Below are positions 27,678 to 36,566 of a stretch of DNA of 64,000 nucleotides, one piece after another. This DNA comes from Polyangiaceae bacterium. GTDB taxonomy: Bacteria > Myxococcota_A > Polyangia > Polyangiales > Polyangiaceae. Under the pieces are notes generated by a model, which ran no database searches, was not told the origin of the DNA, and was given only the letters and a program-made list of their open reading frames with translations. The DNA lies in contig JADJYE010000035.1 in the NCBI GenBank assembly GCA_016719945.1, positions 1 to 64,000 on the forward strand, read 5' to 3'. Numbering within the stretch: position 1 is the first letter of the stretch; each line of letters starts with the position of its first letter. The position numbers and the translations under genes are program-made.

Positions 27678-28952
27678 TCAAGAAATCTTCTTCATTTCGA
27701 GGATTCGCCGCTCCAAGAAGCGCCGCTCTGCGTCACCCTGAGCGAGGCCGAGGGCACGCTGGTACGCCCCGGTCGCCGCCGCCGTCCGCCCGAGGCGGCG
27801 CAGGAAGTCGGCGCGGGCGGCGTGGAACAGGTGGTAGCCGTCGAGGTCCCCGTCGCGGCCGAGCGCGTCGAGCTCGCCGAGACCGACCTCGGGGCCGCGC
27901 ACCATCGCGCGCGCGACCGCCCGGTTGAGCAGGACCACGACCGAGGGGTGGACCCGGGCGAGGACGTCGTAGAGGCCCGCGATCTGGGCCCAGTCGGTCT
28001 CGCTCGCGCGCTCGGCGCGCGCGTGGCAGGCCGCGATCGCGGCCTGGAGCGCATAGGGGCCGGCCGCGGCGCGCGCGCGGCGCAGCGCCGCCTCCACGAG
28101 CGTGAGCCCCTCGTCGATCTGCGCGCGATCCCAGCGCGCTCGGTCTTGCTCCTCGAGCAGCACGAGATCTCCCGCGGCGTCGACCCGCGCGTCGCGCCGT
28201 GAGTCGTGCAACAACATCAGCGCGAGGAGCCCGAGCACCTCCGGCTCGCCGGGCAACAGCCGCGCGAGCAGGCGCCCCAGGCGGATGGCCTCGCTGCACA
28301 GATCCCGGCGGATGAACGCGTCGCCCGCGGTCGCCGCATACCCTTCGGTGAAGACGAGGTACACGACGGCCATCACGGCTTGCACGCGCTCGGGGAGGGC
28401 GCTCGCCGGCGGAACTTGATAGGGGATCTTCGCGCCTTGGATCTTGGCCTTCGCGCGCACGAGCCGCTGCGCCATGGTGGGCACCGGCACCAAGAACGCG
28501 CGAGCGATCTCCTCGGTCGTCAGGCCCCCGAGCGTCCGCAGTGTCAGGGCGACCTGGGCTTCGGGCGCCAGCGCCGGGTGGCAGCACGTGAAGATGAGGC
28601 GAAGTCGATCGTCGGGTACGTCGCTACCCTCCTCCTCCTCCGTGGTGAAGCTCGCCTCGACCTCCGCGACGAGCGCGGCCTCCTGCAGCTTGCGGCGGCC
28701 GATCGCGCGCCTGCGCACCTCGTCGACGGCCTTGTGGCGCGCCGTCTGCACGAGCCAGCCCGCGGGGTTGTCGGGCGGCCCCGCTGTAGGCCACTGCTCG
28801 AGCGCCGCCGCGAACGCCTCGTGGGCGATCTCCTCGGCGAGGCTGAAGTCGCCCAGCACGCGGATCAGCGTCGCGACGATGCGACCGATCTGCTCCTTGT
28901 AGACGCGCGCCAGGGCGGCATCGACGAGCACCCTCTGGTCGAGGCTCGACAC
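27678..28952 (-). CDS. ECF42-type RNA polymerase sigma factor
   Basis: This is a 424-aa extracytoplasmic-function sigma factor. Region 2 shows RVYKEQIGRIVATLIRVLGD, FSLAEEIAHEAFAAALEQWP and GWLVQTARHKAVDEVRRRA. Region 4 has LRLIFTCCHPALAPEAQVAL and TLGGLTTEEIARAFLVPVPT, MAQRLVRAKAKI. A long C-terminal extension (about 190-424) with TPR-like helices (EPEVLGLLALMLLHDSRRDA, DYVLARVHPSVVVLLNRAVA-like) marks group ECF42. It is followed by a DGPF protein gene, the standard ECF42 partner. No anti-sigma factor is visible, as is usual for this group. Confidence 0.92.
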   Translation of the reverse strand: MSSLDQRVLVDAALARVYKEQIGRIVATLIRVLGDFSLAEEIAHEAFAAALEQWPTAGPPDNPAGWLVQTARHKAVDEVRRRAIGRRKLQEAALVAEVEASFTTEEEEGSDVPDDRLRLIFTCCHPALAPEAQVALTLRTLGGLTTEEIARAFLVPVPTMAQRLVRAKAKIQGAKIPYQVPPASALPERVQAVMAVVYLVFTEGYAATAGDAFIRRDLCSEAIRLGRLLARLLPGEPEVLGLLALMLLHDSRRDARVDAAGDLVLLEEQDRARWDRAQIDEGLTLVEAALRRARAAAGPYALQAAIAACHARAERASETDWAQIAGLYDVLARVHPSVVVLLNRAVARAMVRGPEVGLGELDALGRDGDLDGYHLFHAARADFLRRLGRTAAATGAYQRALGLAQGDAERRFLERRILEMKKIS

Positions 28953-28996
28953 GGCGAGCCCACGCTACACGAGGGCCCGCCGCGCTGTCGAAAGCC

Positions 28997-29359
28997 TCAC
29001 CCGGGCACGCCGTCGTACGAGAGGATCGGGCGCACCTCGATCGAGCCGATCCTCGCGGAAGGGATCCGCTCGGCGATCGCGATGGCCTCGTCGAGATCCT
29101 TCGCTTCGATCAGGTAGAAGCCGCCGAGCTGCTCGCGGGTCTCCGCGAACGGGCCGTCGGTCGTCAGCCGCTTGCCGTCGCGGATGCGCACCGTCGTCGC
29201 GGTGGACACCGGCTGCAGCGCCTCGCCAGCCTTGAAGTTGCCGCTCGCCTTGATGCTCCCCGTGAAGGCGCCGTACTCGGCGAACATCGCGCCAGACTCC
29301 TCCTTCGGCATCTCTTCCCACTTCTTCTCTTCATCGTAGATCAGCAACAGGTATTGCAT
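28997..29359 (-). CDS. DGPF/YCII-domain protein
   Basis: The 120-aa protein matches the YCII-related DGPF family: MQYLLLIYDEEKKWEEMPKE, VSTATTVRIRDGKRLTTDGP, FAETREQLGGFYLIEAKDLD and EAIAIAERIPSARIGSIEVR. The eponymous DGPF is at TTDGPFAETREQ. These small ferredoxin-fold proteins co-occur with ECF42 sigma factors, and their biochemical role is unknown. It lies 44 bases upstream of the sigma factor and 17 bases after the VOC gene, in one operon. Confidence 0.92.
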   Translation of the reverse strand: MQYLLLIYDEEKKWEEMPKEESGAMFAEYGAFTGSIKASGNFKAGEALQPVSTATTVRIRDGKRLTTDGPFAETREQLGGFYLIEAKDLDEAIAIAERIPSARIGSIEVRPILSYDGVPG

Positions 29360-29376
29360 CGCTCGAGCCCTCCCTT

Positions 29377-30132
29377 TCAGCCCTTGAACAGCGCGATCGC
29401 GGAGCCCTGAGGGTCCGCGACGACGGCGAAGCGACCGATACCAGGGATGTCGGCTGGCGGCACGAGCTCGACCGCCTTGAGGCGCTTGGCTCGCTCGAAG
29501 CTCGCCTCCACGTCCTCGACCAGGACGTAGTTGAGCCACATCGACGGCGCGCGCGCGTCCATGGCCTTCATGATGCCGGCGGCCATCACGTCCCCGCGCT
29601 TGAGGACGGTGTAGGTGCCCATCGGGCCCATGTCCTTGTCCTCGGTCGACCAGCCGAAGACCGACGTGTAGAGCGCGCGGGCCTGCGATGGATCCTGGGT
29701 CACCAGCTCCGTCCAGCAGACCGTGCCGAGGGCCGGCTTGCCCGTGGGCTCGGGCTTGGGCTGGTCGCCCTTGATGACGGCGAAGCGAGCGCCCTGCCCG
29801 TCCGCGAGGACCGCGAAGCGACCGACGCCGGGGTAGTCGACGGCCGGACCCTGCACCTTCGCCCCGTGCTTCACTGCCGTCGCCACGGCAGCGTCGACGT
29901 CATCGACCGTCGCATACGAGAGCCAGCCTGGGTCGCCCTTGCCCTCGAGCTTGGCGATCCCCCCGACCTCCTCGGTGCCTGCGGTGAGCATCGTGTAGGT
30001 GCCCATCGGGCCCATGTCGATGCTCTTGGCCTTCCAGCCGAAGAGCTCCCCGTAGAAGCCCTTCGCGGCCTCCACGTCACGCGCGTTGAGCTCGAACCAA
30101 ACGAAACGCCCAGCTTTGACCTTGTCCGACAT
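29377..30132 (-). CDS. VOC (glyoxalase/dioxygenase superfamily) protein, two domains
   Basis: This 251-aa protein is made of two tandem vicinal-oxygen-chelate units. Unit 1 (about 5-120) has RFVWFELNARDVEAAKGFYG, ELFGWKAKSIDMGPMGTYTM and GVGRFAVLADGQGARFAVIK. Unit 2 (about 135-251) repeats it with TVCWTELVTQDPSQARALYT, SVFGWSTEDKDMGPMGTYTV and GIGRFAVVADPQGSAIALFK. Its family (27 kDa antigen-like) often accompanies DGPF proteins. The ligand or metal is unknown. It is first in the VOC-DGPF-ECF42 operon. Confidence 0.9.
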   Translation of the reverse strand: MSDKVKAGRFVWFELNARDVEAAKGFYGELFGWKAKSIDMGPMGTYTMLTAGTEEVGGIAKLEGKGDPGWLSYATVDDVDAAVATAVKHGAKVQGPAVDYPGVGRFAVLADGQGARFAVIKGDQPKPEPTGKPALGTVCWTELVTQDPSQARALYTSVFGWSTEDKDMGPMGTYTVLKRGDVMAAGIMKAMDARAPSMWLNYVLVEDVEASFERAKRLKAVELVPPADIPGIGRFAVVADPQGSAIALFKG

Positions 30133-30200
30133 GATCGCCTCCGTGTTTTTTGCGGGAACGACCAGTCGTCGATCGAGGCCGGGCGAGATCGACATTTATT

Positions 30201-30338
30201 TTTTCTCGCGCGCCCGCTGGCGCGGGGCCCTTCGGGTTTCGGGCGCCTGCGGCGCACGAAACCCGGCGCGAGGGGATCGCGTGGGGCCCTCCCCACGCGA
30301 AGAAATGTTTTCTCGCGCGCCCGCTGGCGCGGGGCCCT
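30201..30338. repeat. Two 31-bp direct repeats flanking two hairpins, intergenic element
   Basis: Identical 31-base copies lie at 30201-30231 and 30308-30338, beginning TTTTCTCGCGCGCCCGCTGG. Each contains a small hairpin (CGCGCC-CGCT-GGCGCG). Between them are two more hairpins: GGGTTTCG...CGAAACCC (about 30234-30266) and CGCGTGGGG-CCCT-CCCCACGCG (about 30271-30292). The element fills the gap between the DUF1552 stop (30354) and the VOC start (30132). It could act as a terminator for the leftward DUF1592/DUF1552 transcripts or be a dispersed repeat. Confidence 0.6.
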
Positions 30339-30353
30339 GCGGGCGCGACGCGC

Positions 30354-31832
30354 CTACAGCAGGCCGTCGACCCGGTCGCTGACCTCGCCCAGGGTCTCCT
30401 CGACCCCGACCGCCGACAGCACGGTGTTGAGCAGCGCGGCCGGGTGCTTGCCGGGGGCCCGCAGGTGAACCCCGGGCGACGTGTGGAGGCCGCCGGCGCG
30501 CCCGCCGACCAGCATCACCATGTTCTCGGTCGAGTGTGGGCTGTTGGCGACGCCGCCGCCGGGGTCGAGGCCGAACCCGCCTTCGAAGGCGAGCGCGAGG
30601 GCGGTGTGATCGAGCAAGGAGCTGCCGTCCGCGTCCTCGGTGTCGCGCAGCTTCTGGACGAGGCGCGCGAAGTGCTTCACGTGCCACGCGGCGCAGTCGG
30701 CGAGCGCGTCCTGCATCTCGGCCATCGTGCCTCCGCCGATGCTCCCGTGGCTGATCTCGTGCAGATCGCTCGGCAGGTTGAGCAGCGTGTACATGTTCAT
30801 GAAGCACTGAGCGTGGGTGAGCATGAGCGACGAGACGCGCGAGATGTCGCACGCGAAGGCCATGTGGATCAGGTCCGTCAGGATCGTCGCCCGGCGCTCC
30901 TCGTCGCTGTACCCGTTCGAGTTCGTGTAGTTCTCGTTGTAGTCCCCGCCGCTGGAGGGATCGATCGCGTTGCCGATGGGCGGATCTTCGCCGGGGTGCG
31001 TCGGCATCTGGCAGGCGGCGGTGTCGGGCAGCTCGAGCTCGTCGAGGCGGGTCTCGAGCGAGCGGAGCTCGTCGAAGTGGCGCTGCATCCGGAGCTGATC
31101 GGAGGCGCTGAGGCGGGTCTTGAGCGCGGCCGCGTCGTCTGCGACGAGATCGACGACGCTCTTACGCATCCTGAGGAGGCGCTTCGCACCGTCTGCTTGG
31201 GCCGGATCGGGCGGGACGAAGCCGCTGAAGAGCGACTCGAACGCCACACGCGGGCTGGTGATCGGCGGGACGGGCTCGAGCTGGCCGGCGCCGTTGTAGC
31301 GAGCGGAGATGAGCCCGTCGGTCCCGCCTTCGGGGTTCGCGCCGCGATAGAACGCCGGCTGCGCTCGGTAGACGAGGTTCGCCTGCAGCGTGTCGCCCGC
31401 GAGCTTCGCGGCGGCGAGCCAGTCGGACGTCTGGTCTGGCAGGACGCCCCAGTTCGCCGTGTCGAAGCGGCGGCCCGTCGAGATGACCTGGTGGCTCGTC
31501 GAGTGGAACGAGTACGGCCTTCCCGCAGCGGGCGGCGTCTCGGCGACGGGGATCGACAGGCCGGACACGAGCGACACGACGTCGGTGACGCCGAGGTCGC
31601 CGAGCGGCGCGAGCCCGCGCGTCAGCGCGCCGGCGAGCGGCCCCTCGCTGGCGGGGGCGATCTTGCCCTCGGCGTTCGAGCCGATGCTCATGCCTCCGAA
31701 CATGAAGACGTAGCGATTCGACGGCGTCGCCGCGTGCGCGCGCTTCGGCGCGAGCGTCTCGAGGAACGGCAGAGCGAGGCAGAGGCCTCCGAGGCCTCGG
31801 AGCATGCGGCGGCGGCTGTGGCGGGTCCTCAT
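30354..31832 (-). CDS. DUF1552 protein with Tat-like signal
   Basis: This is a 492-aa exported protein. The N-terminus RTRHSRRRMLRGLGGLCLAL, PFLETLAPKRAHA resembles a twin-arginine signal. The body has the DUF1552 marks: RYVFMFGGMSIGSNAEG, YSFHSTSHQVISTGRRF, RMRKSVVDLVADDAAALKTR and HFDELRSLETRLDELELPD. A C-terminal LALAFEGGFGLDPGGGVANS and NMVMLVGGRAGGLHTSPGVH follow. DUF1552 genes almost always follow DUF1592 genes in Planctomycetes and Myxococcota; no reaction is established. The ATG overlaps the upstream stop (ATGA). Confidence 0.9.
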   Translation of the reverse strand: MRTRHSRRRMLRGLGGLCLALPFLETLAPKRAHAATPSNRYVFMFGGMSIGSNAEGKIAPASEGPLAGALTRGLAPLGDLGVTDVVSLVSGLSIPVAETPPAAGRPYSFHSTSHQVISTGRRFDTANWGVLPDQTSDWLAAAKLAGDTLQANLVYRAQPAFYRGANPEGGTDGLISARYNGAGQLEPVPPITSPRVAFESLFSGFVPPDPAQADGAKRLLRMRKSVVDLVADDAAALKTRLSASDQLRMQRHFDELRSLETRLDELELPDTAACQMPTHPGEDPPIGNAIDPSSGGDYNENYTNSNGYSDEERRATILTDLIHMAFACDISRVSSLMLTHAQCFMNMYTLLNLPSDLHEISHGSIGGGTMAEMQDALADCAAWHVKHFARLVQKLRDTEDADGSSLLDHTALALAFEGGFGLDPGGGVANSPHSTENMVMLVGGRAGGLHTSPGVHLRAPGKHPAALLNTVLSAVGVEETLGEVSDRVDGLL

Positions 31833-33433
31833 TGCGTCACCTCGTCGCGGCGATAGCGAAACGCCTCGGATGTTACGTATGCCTTCACGAACGCCCCGAG
31901 CTCGAGGCCTTCCTCGGTCGTCGCGTCTTGGACGACCCGCGCGATCAGCACCTCGTCGTGCTCGTCGAGGTCGAACCGTCCGACGGCGAAGCGATAGAGC
32001 TGCTTCGCCACGCACGCCTCGACCAGGCCCGACTCGACCGCGAGGTCGGCGAGCCCGGCGGGCCCGACGAACGCCTCCCCGTCGAAGGTGCCGACTCCGT
32101 CGATCTCACACTCGGGCTTGTTGGGCTCGGCCTCTCTGAACTGGCCGTTCGGCCCGAACGCCTCCAGGCCGAACCCGATCGGATCCATGAGGGAGTGGCA
32201 GCCCTTGCACGACTCGTCCTCGGTCATGAAGTAGCGGTCCTCCTTGCACGCGTTCGGGTCTTCGACCTGAGGCGGCATGTCGACGTTGACGTTGAGGTTC
32301 GGCGGGGGCTTGCCGATGGGCTGACAGAACATGCGCGCTCGAACGAGCAGGCCGCGCTGCGTGGGGCTGGTGTCGCCGAACTTCGCTCCGACCGAGAGGA
32401 AGGTGCCGTGCGAGAGCAGCCCCTTTCGGCCCGACTCCCCATAGGAGACCCAGCCGGCCTCCCCGTCGGGGAGCGCGAGCCCGTAGTGCTCCGCGAGCTC
32501 CGGCGTGAGGAACGTCTCGGTCGCGAGCAGCACGTCGGTCCACGCGCTCGGCTCGTCGAAGATGACGCGGTCGAGCAGCGCCGAGGTCTCGGAGTGCATC
32601 ATCCCGCTGATGCCGTCGGCGCTGAGCTGCGAGTAGCCGAGCCACATCGCGTGGAAGCGCGCCATGCGCAGGCGCGCGCGGTCGTCGTCCCATAGCTGCT
32701 CGGCCGCGGCGGCGAGGCCCGCCGGGTCTGTCAGCTCGCCCGCGTCGGCGGCGTCGAGCAGAAAATCGGGCGGGGTGGTGCCGAGCAAGAAGTACGACAA
32801 GCGAGCGCCGATCTCGTGATCGCCGAGCTTCCTGAGGCCGGGGCTGCCGGCGACCGGCTCGCCGATCTCGACCCGGTACAGGAACTCGGGGTGCTGGAGC
32901 AGCGCGCGCAGCGCGGCGTTCACCGCGAGCCAGAAGTCGGACGTCTCGACGCTGTAGTCCATCAGGGTCGCGAAGCGGTCGACCTCTGCGCTCGACAGCG
33001 GCCGGCGCAGCGCCTTGCGGCCGAACGACTCGAGGAAAGAGCGGAAGCACGCCACGTCGTCCGGGCCGGACGGCTCGCAGCCGACGACGCCGGCGCGGAG
33101 CGTCGGATCGCTGACAACCGCGTCAGCGACATCTCCGGCGAGCAGCTCCGCGCCCTTGATGAGCGCCTCGGAGGCCTGCTGCCGCGTGTAGTCGTTGTCG
33201 AACGGCGCGAGATCGTCGCCCGGCAGGAGCGACTCCGCTGTAGGTGGATCGAAGCCTGTCAGATCGCGGACGGTCGCACGGACCTCCGCGATCGACAGCC
33301 TCCTCATCCCAGAAATGCCCACCTCCGAGGCGGTCTCTCGTGAGACCTCAGGCTCGGGGTCGCCGCCAATCTGACCGACGCAACCTGACAGCAGCGTCGC
33401 CAGCACCGAAGTCGACAAGATGCTTCGCTTCAT
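31829..33433 (-). CDS. DUF1592/DUF1588/DUF1585 protein (PSCyt-like lipoprotein)
   Basis: This is a 534-aa protein. Signal peptide SILSTSVLATLLSGCVGQ carries a lipobox Cys. Domains in order: DUF1587-like (RRLSIAEVRATVRDLTGFDP), DUF1595 (FRSFLESFGRKALRRPLSSA), DUF1592 (LGDHEIGARLSYFLLGTTPP), DUF1588 (HYGLALPDGEAGWVSYGESG, RKGLLSHGTFLSVGAKFGDT) and DUF1585 (RFAVGRFDLDEHDEVLIAR). Between them is ESCKGCHSLMDPIGFGLEAF, a CxxCH haem-binding-like motif. These proteins are thought to be envelope redox or polymer-degradation proteins. The start at 33433 (MKRSIL) is favoured. It is coupled with DUF1552. Confidence 0.9.
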   Translation of the reverse strand: MKRSILSTSVLATLLSGCVGQIGGDPEPEVSRETASEVGISGMRRLSIAEVRATVRDLTGFDPPTAESLLPGDDLAPFDNDYTRQQASEALIKGAELLAGDVADAVVSDPTLRAGVVGCEPSGPDDVACFRSFLESFGRKALRRPLSSAEVDRFATLMDYSVETSDFWLAVNAALRALLQHPEFLYRVEIGEPVAGSPGLRKLGDHEIGARLSYFLLGTTPPDFLLDAADAGELTDPAGLAAAAEQLWDDDRARLRMARFHAMWLGYSQLSADGISGMMHSETSALLDRVIFDEPSAWTDVLLATETFLTPELAEHYGLALPDGEAGWVSYGESGRKGLLSHGTFLSVGAKFGDTSPTQRGLLVRARMFCQPIGKPPPNLNVNVDMPPQVEDPNACKEDRYFMTEDESCKGCHSLMDPIGFGLEAFGPNGQFREAEPNKPECEIDGVGTFDGEAFVGPAGLADLAVESGLVEACVAKQLYRFAVGRFDLDEHDEVLIARVVQDATTEEGLELGAFVKAYVTSEAFRYRRDEVTQ

Positions 33434-33555
33434 GCCGGGCAAAGCATAGCCACCGAATCACGACGCGCCGCTCCTAATTCACGCGGAGCGTCGATTGCGT
33501 CACGCGCAGATGTTTACAACGGCGCTGGTTTGCGGCCGAAATTCGCGAGATCTCG

Positions 33556-35059
33556 TTACGAGGTCGCCCACACCTTCGCCATCCATCGCTCGACGTCGGC
33601 GCTGGTGCGCGGGATCGATCGCGAGAGGTTCTTCATGCCCGTCGTGGTGACAAGGACGTCATCTTCGATGCGCACTCCGATGCCGCGATAACGCTCCGGA
33701 ACGGTCAGATCGTCGGGCTGGAAGTAGAGGCCGGGCTCGACCGTGAGCACCATGCCGGGCTTGAGCTTGCCGTAACGGTAGACCTCTTGCCGAGCCTTGG
33801 CGCAGTCGTGCACGTCGATGCCGAGCATGTGGCTGGTGTTGTGGAGCGTGTACCGCTTCTGCAGCTGCTGATCGGGCGAGAGCGCGTGCTCGGCGTCCGC
33901 GAGGATGCCCATCTTCGCGAGGCCCTCGGCGAGGACGCGCTGCGCGGCGCGGTTCGGCTCCATGAAGTCGTTGCCAGGCTTCACGGCGGCGAGCGCCGCT
34001 GCCTGCGCGGCGCAGACGAGGTCGTAGACCTCTCGCTGCTCCTTCGAGAACTTCCCCGAGATCGGCAGGGTGCGGGTGATGTCGGCCGTGTAGAGCTGGT
34101 TGCCCTCGATGCCGGCGTCGAGCAAGAGCAGGTCGCGGCGCCGCAGCGGCGCGTCGTTTCGCGTCCAGTGGAGGATGCAGGCGTTGGCGCCGCTCGCCGC
34201 GATCGTGCCGTAGCCGACGTCGTTGCCCTCGACGCGCGCGCGCAGGTTGAAGATGCCCTCGACCTCGCGCTCGGTCTTCGCCTTCTTGAGCGTCCGGATC
34301 ACGTCCTCGAAGCCTCGCTTCGTCGACCGCACGACGCCCTCGAGCTCCGCGATCTCGAGCTCGTCCTTGATGAGGCGCATCTCGGAGAGCGCCTCGGCGA
34401 GCCTCTAGGTCGGCCTTCGAGGCCTTGAGCGCGCCGTCGACCTTCTCCGAGAACCCGCGCAGGACACGGACCTTGCCCGGCCCCCTCTTCAGCGACTTGA
34501 GGAAGCCGTCGAGCTCGGGGAGCCCGCGGCACTCGCTCACCCCGAAGCGCGCGCGGCTCTCGCTCACGCCGAGGCGCGGGCCGACCCACAGCTCGCCCTT
34601 CGCGTGGTCGGTGAAGAACGTCTTGTCGGTGCGGCCCGGGTTGGGCTCGACGAACAAGACGTGGTCGTGGCCACCCTTCTTCGGGCAGAGGACGAGCACG
34701 CAGTCGGGCTCGAGGTTGCCCGTCAGGTAGAAGAAGTCGCTGCCCGGGCGGAAGCGGTAGACGGTGTCGTTGGCGCGCACCTTCTCGTGGCCGGTCGGGA
34801 TGACCAGGGTCTCGCCGGGGAAGCGGCGCGACAGGGCGCGCCGACGCCGCGCGAAGGCCTCGGCGTTGGGCAGCTTCTCGGGCATGCCCGGGCCCCGCGG
34901 CGCCCAGTCCTTCATCATGAAGGCGACGAGCGCGTCGGGGTGCTGCGGAGGCGGCTTGGGCTTGCCCTTCGGCGGCCTCTTCGTCGGGCTCTTCGCCTGC
35001 TTGGCGGTCGTGGAGGCGGCCTTGGGGAGGGACTCGTGGGCGAAGTCCGCGCGCTTCAT
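33556..35059 (-). pseudogene. Xaa-Pro aminopeptidase (M24B), one frameshift
   Basis: This is a metallo-aminopeptidase removing residues before proline. The N-terminal creatinase-like domain reads ARRRRALSRRFPGETLVIPT, FRPGSDFFYLTGNLEPDCVL and FVEPNPGRTDKTFF. After the frame change near 34400, the M24 domain begins at EMRLIKDELEIAELEGVVRS. All five metal ligands are visible: DAGIEGNQLYTADITRTLP (two Asp), HNTSHMLGIDVHD (His), LTVEPGLYFQ (Glu) and GVRIEDDVLVT (Glu). Repaired length is about 500 aa, normal for PepP-like enzymes. An indel of one or two bases at AGAGGCTCGCC breaks it; a sequencing error is plausible. ATG 35059 is chosen, followed by a Lys/Pro-rich N-terminal tail. Confidence 0.8.
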
Positions 35060-35098
35060 GGGAGGCACATCAAAGCACTGCGGGCCGCGTGAGACCAG

Positions 35099-36181
35099 TC
35101 ACCCGTGAGGCGCGCCGATGACGCTCACGGCGCCGGTCGGATCGATGCGGAGCGTCACGGCGCTGCACCCTCCGGGCGCCCCGTCTGCGTCGCTGCCGAC
35201 CTTCGCTGGCGCGCTCGCGCAGGCCTCGTCCTCGGTGTCGGTGCGGTGGACCTCGACCCCGCGCGAGCGGAGCAGGTCGACCACCTCCGGGTCGGGGAGC
35301 ACGACGCCCGAATACGCCATGGGGCCGCTGGAGATGACCGCGATCTTGGGGCGAACGGCCTCCAAGAAGGCGGCTCGTGTGGAGGTCTTCGAGCCGTGGT
35401 GACCGACGAACAGGACGTCGGCCGCGAGCGCCGCCGCGCCGAGGTCGAGCAGCGCTCGCTCGGTGCTCCCGGGATCCGGAGGCGCGGGAGGATCTCTCCG
35501 CGCGCCGCCGGTCGCGTCGCCCGTGAGGAGCACCCGCGCGCGGCCGAGCTCCAGGCGCAGGACGATCGAGGCGTCGTTGGGATCCTTGGCGTCGGGTCGC
35601 ACCGAGAGCACGGCGGCTGCTGCGCGGCGGCCGAGGTCGAGGCGCTGGCCCGCCTCGAAGTGCTCGCCGGCGACGTGGTGGGTGACGCCCGGCTCGGCGC
35701 CGACCGCGTCGCGGAACGCCGCGTAGCCCTTCGTGTCCGAGGCGAGCCCCGGCTCCCAGACGTGGGTGACGGGGTAGCAGCGCAAGACGTCGGGCAAGTG
35801 GCTGAGGTGATCGCGGTGAGGGTGGCTCAAGAAGACGTGGTCGAGCCGCGCCTTGGGGCTCGGGGCGGCACCGTCTCCCGCGTCGCAGCCGGGCTCGCTC
35901 GAGGCGCCCAAGGTCTGGGCGAGGTAGGCGAGGACCCGGCTCTGTTCGCCCGACCTGCGATCGTCGTTGCTTCCCGCGTCGTACAGCAGGGAGAAGTCCT
36001 CGCCCTGGACCAGGATCGCGAGCCCCGTGCCGACGTCGAACGCGGTGAGGGTGAACGCGGGGTCGGGCGCACGGGGAGGGACGGGCGGTGCTGCGGGTCG
36101 GGGCGCGCCGCCGCTCGCGCAGCCCGCGTACCCCGCGAAGGCGAGCGCAAGGAGCCCTCGGCCGAGCGTCGATCGGATCAA
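35099..36181 (-). CDS. ComEC/Rec2-like metallo-beta-lactamase-fold lipoprotein
   Basis: This is a 360-aa protein. Signal peptide LGRGLLALAFAGYAGCASGG has a lipobox Cys. A metallo-beta-lactamase domain follows: FTLTAFDVGTGLAILVQGED, DHVFLSHPHRDHLSHLPDVL (HxHxDH), VLLTGDATGG and VLFVGHHGSKTSTRAAFLEA. These match the detached nuclease-like domain of ComEC family proteins. It lacks the competence membrane channel, so it is a stand-alone hydrolase. The TTG start (36181) overlaps the TGA of the DUF4031 gene. Confidence 0.8.
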   Translation of the reverse strand: MIRSTLGRGLLALAFAGYAGCASGGAPRPAAPPVPPRAPDPAFTLTAFDVGTGLAILVQGEDFSLLYDAGSNDDRRSGEQSRVLAYLAQTLGASSEPGCDAGDGAAPSPKARLDHVFLSHPHRDHLSHLPDVLRCYPVTHVWEPGLASDTKGYAAFRDAVGAEPGVTHHVAGEHFEAGQRLDLGRRAAAAVLSVRPDAKDPNDASIVLRLELGRARVLLTGDATGGARRDPPAPPDPGSTERALLDLGAAALAADVLFVGHHGSKTSTRAAFLEAVRPKIAVISSGPMAYSGVVLPDPEVVDLLRSRGVEVHRTDTEDEACASAPAKVGSDADGAPGGCSAVTLRIDPTGAVSVIGAPHG

Positions 36182-36441
36182 CGGCTCGCGCGCCGGCGCA
36201 GGAGCACCTGCTCGCGCGCGGGCATGAAGACGGCGCCCGCCGCGAGCGCGTGCTCTCGGATCGCTGGGGTCAGATCGTAGTGGGGGCGCGAGCGGGGCTG
36301 GAACCAGGCGCGGTGCAGCCCGATGCGCCCAGCGAGGGCGTGCAGCTCGTGCTCCGAGTCGGCCGTGAGGTGACAGCTGCCGCGGTGGAAGGGCGGTCGC
36401 GCCCACCACCAGCGCCGCACCTCGTCGACATACACGGCCAT
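36178..36441 (-). CDS. DUF4031 protein
   Basis: This is an 87-aa cytosolic protein. It begins MAVYVDEVRRWWWARPPFHR, the hallmark of DUF4031, and continues GSCHLTADSEHELHALAGRI, GLHRAWFQPRSRPHYDLTPA and IREHALAAGAVFMPAREQVL. It has several conserved His, Trp and Asp residues but no established function. The stop overlaps the start of the lipoprotein hydrolase gene. Confidence 0.88.
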   Translation of the reverse strand: MAVYVDEVRRWWWARPPFHRGSCHLTADSEHELHALAGRIGLHRAWFQPRSRPHYDLTPAIREHALAAGAVFMPAREQVLLRRRASR

Positions 36442-36566
36442 GGAGCCGGCATCCTACCACCGGTCTGAGCAAGGCGTCCTCCGTGAGGCACCATCAATGA
36501 GGAGCCCTCAATGAGGCGTTGAGCCCTCACCTGAGGGCGCTCGCCCTCACCCTCGCGTCGTAGTGC

